64,000 nt of DNA, from positions 34,089 to 98,088 of the forward strand of contig CAMDKS010000006.1 of the NCBI GenBank assembly GCA_945900755.1, written 5' to 3'. Made by a program: the position numbers and the translations under genes. The notes under the pieces are model-generated. The model worked only from the letters and a program-made list of their open reading frames with translations, did not search any database and was not told the DNA's origin. This document shows positions 16,699-25,600 of the stretch, piece after piece (positions within the stretch are counted from its first letter, which is position 1; every line of letters starts with the position of its first letter). Source of the stretch: Bdellovibrio sp. ZAP7. Its GTDB lineage: Bacteria > Bdellovibrionota_B > Oligoflexia > Oligoflexales > RGVZ01.

Positions 16699-18711
16699 GC
16701 CGCTTGAATTCAGGAGTTTATTCGCATCAGCAGTATTGGCTACTTTATGCCACCAAATTATGAAATCTCGAATGGAGTATACTGGTTCAAACGCTGAATC
16801 ATGAATCGATTTTTTGGTGCCAGTAATTAGCTCGCCCAATTTTCCAGTGCTGTTTAATTGCGAGTATCCGGATTTCAGGATTCGGACCCCCCTACTCTCC
16901 AGCGGCATCCAGCTATCAGCATTTAATTTAAAGCCACCAAGTAAATCAGAGTTATTTATAGCCGCAATGTCGTTTCGGTCAATCACAAGATGTGATCCCC
17001 TCATAACATTGTGCCCGTTAATGATCGCATGGCCATTAATGATCGCATGGCCGTTAATGATTGCATGGCCGTTAATGATCGCATGGCCGTTAATGATCGC
17101 GTGGCCTCCAATGAGCTGGTATGACTGCGGCTGAGGAGCACGATTTGGAAGGCTTTCATCTGCAAATCCGAATACTTCTTGGAAAACCCATTCACCGGTA
17201 AGGGGCTCAAATCTTTGTGGACTTCCAAAGCGCCCATAGGAGCAGTCAGCACTCGTACGCATAAGGCGAAGTACACGGTCATAGGGATTAAATTTAATGC
17301 CGCAAGAAGGACTGCCGACTATACTAGGAGAATTCGCAAGACTGGTCAAGTCTAGAGCAATCAACGAGTTAGTATCGTTAGGACGCTCCATCGAAAGGCC
17401 GACGACCTCTCCCGAGAGATTTACGATAGGTCCACCCGAAAGCCCAGATTCCGCAAGGTCCACGGAGGTCTCGATGGCCTGAAGTTTGAATTTAATGAGG
17501 GGTCCAAAATTTGAGGTGTCGTCAGTTGGCCAACCATCCGGCGGCAAGTAACCGCGGCGGTGAACCACCTGACTGGTTTTGGATGCTGCAGGGAATCCAA
17601 ATACATCTAGAGCGATGTCGTAGTTCATGCTGTGGGCGATGACTAGTCCCTGCAAATTAGCTGGGGTCAGTACCCCTGTTTCTAAAAAAGTAATTTCGGC
17701 TTCAGGAGTTAATAACAGGAGTGCTAGGTCGGCTTCCATATTTGTAATTAATAGGCGGGCTGATTTTGGCACACTAATTCCTGCAACGAGTAAATCATAC
17801 GTCTCACCATCGTCAAACATGTCGACGGAACTATCAAGAATATTTTGAATTTTCCCGCGATGCTGTAATCCATAACTTTGCGGAAACAAATGGGCGGCAG
17901 TAAGTATAAATTTCGAGTCAGCTGGTAGGGCACGCAATTTTTCAGCGATTTCTGAACCAAAAATAGGAAACACCTTATTCGGATTGGCAACAAAAAAACC
18001 AGAACCCAAAGAGAAATTTCCATCAAGTGAAATTCGAACGGTCGAGCTTACAATTCGATTCGAATGGATCCATGGCAATTGGGAGGATGCTGCAGCACTA
18101 TAATTAGCAGTCGGTGCATTACCTCTTGCCGTCAAATTTGTTGGGGGACTAGGCTGAGGGTGCAGCGAAGCCGTAGCTTCCGGGAGGATAATCCAAAAGA
18201 TGCTATTTTGATGTTCATACTCTTGGCCGAAAATTGAAATACTGATGCTTACGCCAATCGTTCCCGTTGGGGCGTCAGGGGATAGGGTTAAATCTACAAA
18301 ACAGAGAAAACCATTGGCAGAGCCTGCATCATCACATTGCGGCGGGGTTACTTTTATATAGCGACCACTTAAGCTGTAATCGGGTAAAAGCGAAACGGAA
18401 TTTTCACGAGTCTCAGGCCATGATCCATGCAATTTTACGAGGAAATTCTCCTCTTTCAAGGCCTGAGCAAAGTACTGCTCAATGCGCAAAACGCGATTAA
18501 CTGTTGACGGGCGAAGAACAGCAGGTAGGCCAGGAGGGTAAAGGAAGCGTTCTGCTGGGTTGTCGCTGACTTGCCACATAATTGAACTTAGGAGTTGCTG
18601 TTGGTCAAGGGGCTCAGAATAACCCTTTGATACAAATGAAAACGCAAGTACAACGGCCGCTGCTGCTGACACTAGTAGTCTGTTTTTTAAAACCATAGGC
18701 GCAAGTTTCAT
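16693..18711 (-). CDS. exported trypsin-like serine protease with GHAIIN tandem repeat
   Basis: 672 residues. A signal peptide spans about residues 1-32. A novel N-terminal region (33-220) precedes a trypsin-fold domain with the catalytic triad His274 (L-T-A-A-H), Asp328 (E-A-D-L-A) and Ser425 (G-L-S-G-G-P). After the protease domain a short hexapeptide array, five G-H-A-I-I-N copies plus a degenerate sixth, leads to a C-terminal domain of ~130 residues. AGGA lies about 9 bases before the ATG at 18711. The protein should act in the periplasm or outside the cell. It has no PDZ domain, so it is not DegP-like. The array is encoded by exact 18-bp repeats, so copy number could change without breaking the frame. 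Neighbours are a convergent PilZ gene and an upstream small frame. Confidence 0.85.
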   Translation of the reverse strand: MKLAPMVLKNRLLVSAAAAVVLAFSFVSKGYSEPLDQQQLLSSIMWQVSDNPAERFLYPPGLPAVLRPSTVNRVLRIEQYFAQALKEENFLVKLHGSWPETRENSVSLLPDYSLSGRYIKVTPPQCDDAGSANGFLCFVDLTLSPDAPTGTIGVSISISIFGQEYEHQNSIFWIILPEATASLHPQPSPPTNLTARGNAPTANYSAAASSQLPWIHSNRIVSSTVRISLDGNFSLGSGFFVANPNKVFPIFGSEIAEKLRALPADSKFILTAAHLFPQSYGLQHRGKIQNILDSSVDMFDDGETYDLLVAGISVPKSARLLITNMEADLALLLLTPEAEITFLETGVLTPANLQGLVIAHSMNYDIALDVFGFPAASKTSQVVHRRGYLPPDGWPTDDTSNFGPLIKFKLQAIETSVDLAESGLSGGPIVNLSGEVVGLSMERPNDTNSLIALDLTSLANSPSIVGSPSCGIKFNPYDRVLRLMRTSADCSYGRFGSPQRFEPLTGEWVFQEVFGFADESLPNRAPQPQSYQLIGGHAIINGHAIINGHAIINGHAIINGHAIINGHNVMRGSHLVIDRNDIAAINNSDLLGGFKLNADSWMPLESRGVRILKSGYSQLNSTGKLGELITGTKKSIHDSAFEPVYSIRDFIIWWHKVANTADANKLLNSSGS
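17017..17106 (-). repeat. 18-bp tandem repeat, five copies, inside protease gene
   Basis: Five head-to-tail copies of GTTAATGATCGCATGGCC (plus-strand reading) with single-base differences, coding the hexapeptide G-H-A-I-I-N on the minus strand. High identity suggests recent expansion. Confidence 0.95.
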
Positions 18712-19135
18712 TTGGACAAATCCTTTATCCGGTGACTAACTTAAGCTAACCAAAACCAACTAAAAACATATTAAACGGGATTATCCGTAAATATACTCGC
18801 GATTAATCGGCAAACGCAAGTATTTAAATCCGCAGGAATTTTCTTGGCCGTTTGCTACCAGCGTCATCGATAAGGTTCGGCTATCAATCCTGCCGCCGGC
18901 GAGTATGGGTGCCTGGTCAAGTGCCTGAAATTCCTTGATCACGATTCTCCTGTGTAAAAGCTTTGATCGAAAAAATGCCATAACTTTATTTCGATGACAC
19001 GGTCGTGAGCAAATCATAATGATGCGGCGCACCAATCGTTTGCCCTCGATATCGAAGATATATTGACTATTTAATTCACTTTGGCCGCGGGTGGGTATAT
19101 AGATTTAATGACCACACTTTTAGTCATGGAATAGT
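18712..19135. other. intergenic region between protease and TPR regulator genes
   Basis: 424 bases between divergent genes. It holds one possible small minus-strand gene (18781-19035) and should contain promoters on both strands. I see no convincing -35/-10 pair. A TATATAGATT segment lies before the TPR gene (about 19097-19106). Confidence 0.3.
18781..19035 (-). CDS. possible small protein, unknown
   Basis: 84 residues from a TTG start with GAGGG 7 bases upstream, a reasonable ribosome-binding site. The protein is basic at the N terminus (R-R-I-I-M-I-C-S-R-P-C) and ends with S-C-G-F-K-Y-L-R-L-P-I-N-R-E-Y-I-Y-G. No signal peptide, membrane segment or recognisable domain. It lies 70 bases upstream of the protease gene on the same strand and could be cotranscribed with it. 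A chance frame is possible. Confidence 0.3.
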   Translation of the reverse strand: MVRRIIMICSRPCHRNKVMAFFRSKLLHRRIVIKEFQALDQAPILAGGRIDSRTLSMTLVANGQENSCGFKYLRLPINREYIYG

Positions 19136-21358
19136 ATGTCACGCGAAACATTAGAGAACGCAATAAAATCAGCCAGAGACTGCCATACAAAGGCGCATTG
19201 GGATTCTTTTTGCTCAAAATTTGGAGACGTTTTATCCACCAATGCAAACTCAAAACTAGTATCGGTGGTCTTTAAGAAGCTAGAGTCAGATCCGCAATCT
19301 CTTTATTATGGACCCATTCTTTGGGGCTCCCTGCTCCAAGGAGCCATTAGTTGTTGGGACACGGAAACTGGCGTCGCTGTTGCGGAGTTTTCTAGAAGAC
19401 TAACGAACCCACTGGTCAGTATTCCGGCAGCACAGGTTTTACTTGACGGTGGCAAGCCGGCGGTAAGTCGAGAATTTGCACAACGAGCTTTGAGGGTGGA
19501 GAGCATCTCTGACCTCGAGCGAATACAATTGAAACTAATTGTGGCCTCCAGTTTCGCGGAAGAAGGCAAGACAGACCATGCTGTTCGCACCCTTAGCAAT
19601 GCGTCGGCCATGATTAGAACAAAAGAACTGTCTCTGTGGGCAAAAGCAGATTTGAGTGTGAAGCTTGGCCGCATACATTATTTTATTGGTCGGTACCCAG
19701 ATGCTGCTGTGGCCTTTGAGGAGGCCGCACCGATCCTCATTGAGTTGCAGGACTGGGAAGGTGCCGCTCGGGCTCTTTTTAATGCTGGAGCATGCATTCA
19801 AAATGGTGGGATTGAAAAAACCAATGAGGCGACCGAACTCGTGGAGCGCAGCCGCAAACTTAGCGTGGAGCACGGTTTATCGGGGCCACTTTCTCATTGC
19901 GAAGCATTTTATGGTGTCGAAGCGTACCATAAAGGCTACTTCATGTCTGCTCGCGAGCATTTTCGTCGGGCCATGAAAGAGCTTCCCGCAAGTGATAAAA
20001 CATTTAGGCGACTTCATATCATGTCGTTCCTAAGTTTTACCTATTTTGCTATGGGACGGTTTGGGCTAGGTATTAAATTTGGCCGACAAACTCTCGACTT
20101 GGCTGCTTTAGATTCGAGTGGTCGCTTTAAATCTCGCTATCAGTCCCTTGAGGCAGAGATTTTGTGGGAAGAAGGAAAAATCGAGGAAAGCATGGAAGTG
20201 TCTCGTGCCTCGGTTCATTTACTAGCCTTGCACGGAGTTAGAAATCTAGAAGAATTATCAACTCTAACAAAATATCAGATACACCGCGCGATCATTGGGG
20301 AGACCTCCCTTGAGAATTTTAAGATTGAAGCTTCTTTACAGTTAAATTTGTCGACTTGGCTTGAATATCTTTATTCCACGGCACTTCTAAAGTGTTCATA
20401 CCAACATTTTGCCGAGAGTCTGGCCGAGATGATGCACTGTCTGGAGCTCGCAAAGTCTCTGGGCTCGCTCAACTACGAGGCCCTTAGTCTCCTGGCCATT
20501 GTTCGCTTACACCTGCAAAAACATGATCTGGTTAAGGCGCAGGAATGGTTGCCAACGCTCGAAGCGGCTGTGTCGCGACTCGGCGACTCTTCGATTCGGG
20601 CTAAATTGCAGATTGTGTACTCCGCGATCGCCTATCAGTCAGGTGATTTTGAGCGTGCCTCAAAATGCCTGCAAGCGATTGAAAAAATGGCGGCAGTCAG
20701 TTGGACAGACCGCTTCGCAGCACAAGCCTGTCTATCAACAGCGAGGGGGGAGAGTCCTCGCCTCCAACACAAATGGCAAGAAAATCTCGTGTCACGATTT
20801 GTGAGTAGCTATTTTGCGCCAACCCTAAGATTTGACACCTCGAATTTAGGGGGGTCAAGGAGCCAAAAGATCACGTCGTTTATCGTCTCGAATCACTACG
20901 TCGTAAACCTCGAAAAACACCCGGCCATGGCCGATTTGTTGGTTTACCTTTCAGACCGTACTCCGGGTGGTGCCAGCCTTGCAGAGATTCAAACGGACGT
21001 TTGGAAAGAAAGCTTGAATGCGCAGGGTTGGCAGCAAAAAATAAGAAACGCCGTGATGCGTGTTCGCGATCTATGCCCGTATACCATGGCGCCCATTGTG
21101 ATTCACAATGACAATTTGCGATTTTTTGGTGAGGCGATCAGGGTTTTACGCGACTATGAAGATTCAGAATCAACAGAGGTTAAGGTTCAGCATCTACTGC
21201 TGGGCGGCCCCCTTTCGAGTCTCCAGGTGGCTGAGAAAATGGAGGTCTCAGTGGCCACCGCAAAACGACTTCTGAAAAAAATGACGGATGGTCATCAAAT
21301 CCACGTCCAAAAACTCGGCCGCAGCGTGGTCTACCACACTCCGTCGAGCCAGTTGTAG
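19136..21358 (+). CDS. large TPR protein with C-terminal winged-helix domains (probable regulator)
   Basis: 740 residues, no signal peptide. Residues ~100-550 consist of helix pairs with TPR spacing (for example A-A-V-A-F-E-E-A-A-P-I, G-D-F-E-R-A-S-K-C-L-Q). Residues ~600-680 resemble an OmpR/BTAD-type winged helix: Q-T-D-V-W-K-E-S-L followed by I-R-N-A-V-M-R-V-R-D-L and a hairpin ending L-R-F-F-G. The last ~60 residues form another helix-turn-helix (S-L-Q-V-A-E-K-M-E-V-S-V-A-T-A-K-R-L-L-K-K-M) with a wing. The layout resembles large regulators that couple TPR sensing to DNA binding, but with the DNA-binding part at the C terminus and no ATPase. It is divergent from the protease gene and may regulate it. 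It ends in a bidirectional terminator. Confidence 0.7.
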   Translation: MSRETLENAIKSARDCHTKAHWDSFCSKFGDVLSTNANSKLVSVVFKKLESDPQSLYYGPILWGSLLQGAISCWDTETGVAVAEFSRRLTNPLVSIPAAQVLLDGGKPAVSREFAQRALRVESISDLERIQLKLIVASSFAEEGKTDHAVRTLSNASAMIRTKELSLWAKADLSVKLGRIHYFIGRYPDAAVAFEEAAPILIELQDWEGAARALFNAGACIQNGGIEKTNEATELVERSRKLSVEHGLSGPLSHCEAFYGVEAYHKGYFMSAREHFRRAMKELPASDKTFRRLHIMSFLSFTYFAMGRFGLGIKFGRQTLDLAALDSSGRFKSRYQSLEAEILWEEGKIEESMEVSRASVHLLALHGVRNLEELSTLTKYQIHRAIIGETSLENFKIEASLQLNLSTWLEYLYSTALLKCSYQHFAESLAEMMHCLELAKSLGSLNYEALSLLAIVRLHLQKHDLVKAQEWLPTLEAAVSRLGDSSIRAKLQIVYSAIAYQSGDFERASKCLQAIEKMAAVSWTDRFAAQACLSTARGESPRLQHKWQENLVSRFVSSYFAPTLRFDTSNLGGSRSQKITSFIVSNHYVVNLEKHPAMADLLVYLSDRTPGGASLAEIQTDVWKESLNAQGWQQKIRNAVMRVRDLCPYTMAPIVIHNDNLRFFGEAIRVLRDYEDSESTEVKVQHLLLGGPLSSLQVAEKMEVSVATAKRLLKKMTDGHQIHVQKLGRSVVYHTPSSQL

Positions 21359-21390
21359 ATTTTGGAATTGATATCGTTTAAAATTCGCAA

Positions 21391-21436
21391 TAAAAAACAA
21401 ACGACGCAGCTATTATTGCTGCGTCGTTTATTTTTT
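21391..21436. terminator. bidirectional Rho-independent terminator
   Basis: Stem AAACGACGCAGC (21399-21410) and GCTGCGTCGTTT (21418-21429), 7-base loop, followed on the plus strand by ATTTTTTG and on the minus strand by a T-rich tract. It serves the TPR gene (plus) and the EF-hand lipoprotein gene (minus). Confidence 0.9.
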
Positions 21437-21468
21437 GTTCTTCCTAGAACCGGAAGATCGAGCGACTA

Positions 21469-22314
21469 TTATTGTCCTTCATTGGTTGAAGACTGCTGGG
21501 CGGGTCTGCCGAGATACGGTGACTTTTCTCTGCCTTGCGCACGATGCTGGTCGGCTGGAATCGGTTTTTCGAGGTCGTCCATTGTCTTTCTATAGGCTAA
21601 AAACTCGTCCATCGAAAGTTTACCATCACCGTCGGAGTCGAGCTTTTTGAATAGGCCCTCAAAAAACGACTTAAACCTCTCGGCTTCAACTCCGTTGTCT
21701 TGGGACTGCCTAATTTCGCAGTGTTTTTTGTGTCGGTCTTTGATCAGCAGCGAAATTTCTTCTGCTGATAGGCTTTTGTCATCACCTGCATATTTAGCAA
21801 AGAGCTCTTTGCGGCGAATTTTTATTTTTTCCAGAATCCCAGCTGGCAAACCCATTTTGGCGAATGGTGCTGAAAATTCATCTTCAGAAAGTGCGCCGCT
21901 TTTATCCGCATCGAGTCTAGCTATAATTCTAGCAAGGCGTTTCGCAAGTTTTTCGGCGCTGATCTCAACGCAAATGGGCTTCTTGCCGTCCACTGTCGGA
22001 GGAGGGTTGGTTGGTGGCATTGGGATTGTGGTCGTTTGTTGTGATTGCCCATTGTCTGGTGGTGGCACTGCTTGATCTACAAGGGCTAGTGGCTCGTCGG
22101 CCGCCTCGTCACCCAAGGCTAACGAAATTTCGTATTCCTCACGTGCGTAGTCATTTAGTTCTGGGTTGCCTTCCGATTGAACAGAGTTTGAATCGCCGGT
22201 ACTGGTGTTACTAGGTTCCCGAGATTTCGTCATCGGTTTAGAACAGCCAACAAGTAGTAGTTCTACTAAACAAAATGCAACCGTTAAAGATTTGAACATG
22301 GAAAAAGCCTTCAT
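21469..22314 (-). CDS. EF-hand calcium-binding lipoprotein
   Basis: 281 residues from ATG 22314, which has GGGGAG 6 bases upstream and starts a lipoprotein signal; an open frame extends further but adds an implausible N terminus. The lipobox L-V-G-C places the lipidated Cys at residue 24. A Pro/Thr/Gln-rich linker follows. Two canonical EF-hand loops are visible: D-A-D-K-S-G-A-L-S-E-D-E (about 135-146) and D-S-D-G-D-G-K-L-S-M-D-E (about 226-237). A weaker one lies between them. It should bind calcium at the envelope. Upstream is a near-consensus sigma-28 promoter, suggesting expression with flagellar genes. It is convergent with the TPR gene. Confidence 0.85.
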   Translation of the reverse strand: MKAFSMFKSLTVAFCLVELLLVGCSKPMTKSREPSNTSTGDSNSVQSEGNPELNDYAREEYEISLALGDEAADEPLALVDQAVPPPDNGQSQQTTTIPMPPTNPPPTVDGKKPICVEISAEKLAKRLARIIARLDADKSGALSEDEFSAPFAKMGLPAGILEKIKIRRKELFAKYAGDDKSLSAEEISLLIKDRHKKHCEIRQSQDNGVEAERFKSFFEGLFKKLDSDGDGKLSMDEFLAYRKTMDDLEKPIPADQHRAQGREKSPYLGRPAQQSSTNEGQ

Positions 22315-22684
22315 TATATACTCCCCTATTTGGTTTTTGATTCGCCTGACTATCAATACGCTTATCGGCCAAAGCGAAAATAACTTGAGCAAATTTCAAG
22401 GAATACAAAATTATCATATAATTTCATGATGTTGTGCGGATGTTGTTGCCCCCCTTTGCCGAAGCGCGTCAGTAAAAAGGTTTTACAAGGTTCAAAAAGG
22501 CGCTAGAAAAAGGAGTCTTAAGTCTGGGCAGTCAGGATGTCTGTGACGGAAACTTCACCCCTGGAACGCCTTTGGTTCTAATAGTTGTAAAAATGCGCTT
22601 CATTGTGTGCTAAATGATTCACCAGTCAGAAAAGCTAAGGCTCTTAGTTGGAGCCCTCGTATTTCTCAAGTCATAAGGATTTTT
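22315..22684. other. divergent intergenic region, EF-hand gene/SNF2 gene
   Basis: 370 bases. It contains the sigma-28-type promoter for the minus-strand gene. For the helicase gene no clear promoter is seen; a possible AAGGAT binding site lies just before the ATG at 22685. The frame upstream of 22685 is open to 22607 but shows no protein-like conservation that I recognise. Confidence 0.4.
22362..22388 (-). promoter_or_regulatory. sigma-28 (FliA)-type promoter of the EF-hand lipoprotein gene
   Basis: Minus strand: TCAAGTTA (22388-22381), an 11-base spacer, GCCGATAA (22369-22362). Against the enterobacterial consensus TAAAGTTT-N11-GCCGATAA this is 6/8 and 8/8 with exact spacing. Predicted transcription start is about 40 bases before the ATG. 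Confidence 0.7.
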
Positions 22685-25600
22685 ATGCCAAGAATTGGGC
22701 CTAACCAGGCTTGTCCCTGTGGCAGCAAAAAAAAATATAAGAAATGCTGCTTTTTGATCGCCGTGAAAGCAGCAATAGGTGCTGTTATACCTGTTAACGC
22801 GGATCCGATGTTGTCCAAAACAATTGTCCAATTTGTTGGGTTATTTGAGCGAAGAGGCTGGGACGCACTGGCCAATAAAGGATTTTCTTGGCTGCCACAA
22901 CCGGTGGGATCGAGACCCGACAAGATCTTTAAGATTTATCCCCATGAGAATGGCTTAGTCGTCGAGGGTCCACAGTGTGAGGCTGGAGTTTTTATAACCA
23001 AAGACGGCAAATTGATGTTTAGCGATGCTCGGTCACCCAGACCGAGTATGCGAATGCTTTGGCGCCTACTCGCCCCAGACAGTGAGCCCAATGAGTCACT
23101 CCTGAGCCGTTCAAAGACTGTGGTGCGAAATATTGTAATTACAAAATTTCAGTTAAATATTCAGGGTGCTACGCCGATCTCGGTCATTGCAAAACTTGTG
23201 GTTCAAACTAATATTTCTGAAAAGCAGCTGATTGAGTTCGGAGCCAAGGCCGAGGATATTTTTACTCAGCCGCTGCGCCATGTAACTGGCACGCCCGGAA
23301 AAGCGTGGCAGTCCAATGAAGCTGATCGATTGATGATGGGCACATCTTGGGTCTTGTCTGATGGATCGGTTATGGCAGAGAGTCAGTTGGCGATTCATCC
23401 TTACGGACTTTTGTTCAAGGGTGCAACGGCAATTGACCCACAGCAAGGGTGGCAATCCTTACCCTATGAATCTTCATACACTTATCCGTTCGGGGCCGTT
23501 AATGGTACAGGCCATGATTTCGATCACGATCACGATTTCGATCACGATCACGATCACGATCACGATCACGATCACGATCATGATTTCGACCATGACAACC
23601 GGAAAATGCCAAGTCAAGATTCCTCACATAATTCTAAATGTATTCCTTTCACACCCTTTCAGACACGCCGCTTCGAACATAACCCGGCTCGGCGAAATGA
23701 AGGTAATGTGAACGCTTTGCTTGATGGATGCTTTTTAAATTTAAGTAACCAACCAGTGTTTTTCGCGTCACCAGGGCATTTAATGCAGTCTATTGGAGAA
23801 AAACCTTTAATTAAAATTACGTCAGGCCATGCTCTGAGCCGAGAAAATTATTCTATTAATATTAATTTTCCAAATGTTTTCGTAACTCGTAAAGACACAA
23901 AAAAAATCGAGACTGGCGAATTGGTAGAAGTGGGCTTTAAAAAGTTTTTCAATTTAGCCACGGGAGTCCTAAACAACACGAATACGCATCACATAATGAG
24001 TGGGCTGCCACGAGGGCAAAGCGAATATGAGTTGTCGCGTCAGCAGAAAGTTGACCCATCCCTCATTTACACAGGTTTTTTTTCGACCGAGGAGTATTCA
24101 AGGGCTTGGACAATCGAAAGCATCGCGAAGATTAAGCAGCTCCACGGCGATATTCTGACCATCGAAAACGTGGTCAACGTTCCAACGGAGGACGTGCAAA
24201 CGGATGTTAAGGTGTTTTCAGGTGCAAAAATTGGTGTCGTGGCGCAGTTTTATTTTTTCGACGGTCAAAAACGCGTAAATTTCGCGTTGCGTGACCACAA
24301 TAAGTTTGTATTGGCATCGTTATATGGTGGACTATGTGCCCAAGATAATTTTTTCAATATGACAGCACGCCGAAAGGATAGAAATCTACCTCTGTCCGCA
24401 CCGTTGATTTTTAGCCACCGGGGGATAGCGCTTTATTTAATCCAACGCATGGCAGGTATTGCTGTGCATGGCGCCGATGAAGGTCTTTCTAGGGGTGAGT
24501 TGGAGCAGAAGATTTTCACGGAAATAAGTGATCTGGCGATTCGTAGCGGAGCCCCGGACGTCTTGACGGCCGTTTACACCAAAAGAATTGTGTCGGACCT
24601 GAAATTGTTGATTAATGTTTGGCTTAACGAAGTTCAGAATAGTCCCAAAGGATATAGCATTGTCGATAAAAAAATATATGAAGTAGACTTCAACAAAAAG
24701 TTTTATCAATTTGTTTTCAGCTTGTGCCAATCGATCATTGAAATTTCTGGAGCCGATAGTTTCACAAAAAAGCACTCACGAGCCATGCCCCTAAAGGACT
24801 ATGTTGACGCTCAATTTTGGGGGACAGAAATCGCAGTCCCGATCGACCGGGGTGCGGACCGGATCGGCCATTTTATAGGTGAAGGGGTGTCTGTATATAT
24901 CGACAACCGACCGCTTGAAAAGATTTCTGCCGCTGATTTCAAAACAGAGATGGCTCTCGGTGAAAAAGACGGGTCGATCAACTGGTTTGATCTTCATCCC
25001 CGGACCTTTTTCAAGGGCAAAGAAATTTCCATGGAGGACGCTGTTAAGTTTGCGCGAGGAAGTTTGGTTGAGCACGAGGGCAAGTACTTTGTTGTTGCCA
25101 AGGGCAGTATACCCACCATTAAATGGCTAGATTTCTTTTGGAGTCAGGTTCGCCAGTCTGAGCCTCTGGATAAGGAGGAGAAGGAGCCCCATCCAATTTT
25201 CGCAGTGCCGCCGAACGAAGTATTAAACATGTTAGCGTTGAGCCGAGCCGGTATTCCCATCGTCGGCAGTCCGCGTTGGTTGGAGATAGAGGCTGCCTTT
25301 GATGAATTGGCGGCGAGAGAAGAATCCTCAAGCGAGGAGTTGACGACGAGCATGCGTGCTGACCTAGGAATCCCGCTTAAGGATTTTCAGGCGGTCGGGA
25401 CACAGTGGTTTTTGGATCACTACAAAATTGAGGTTGGTGGAATATTAGCCGATGAAATGGGCCTTGGGAAAACAGTGCAAGCCATCGCCTTTTTAAAGTC
25501 CTTGTATTTGCGTGGTGAGCTGGGTCAAGTGTTGGTAGTCGTCCCTACGTCATTGACCTTTAATTGGCGGCGCGAGTTTTTAAAATTTGCGCCTGAATTG

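Noticed and set aside
16814..17134. Plus-strand frame with M-I-A-W-P-L repeats
   Set aside because: Shadow of the 18-bp repeat in the protease gene, which has a signal peptide and complete catalytic triad on the minus strand.
23361..23711. Plus-strand frame with Ile-Thr repeats
   Set aside because: Out-of-frame reading of the GATCAC microsatellite inside the SNF2 gene.
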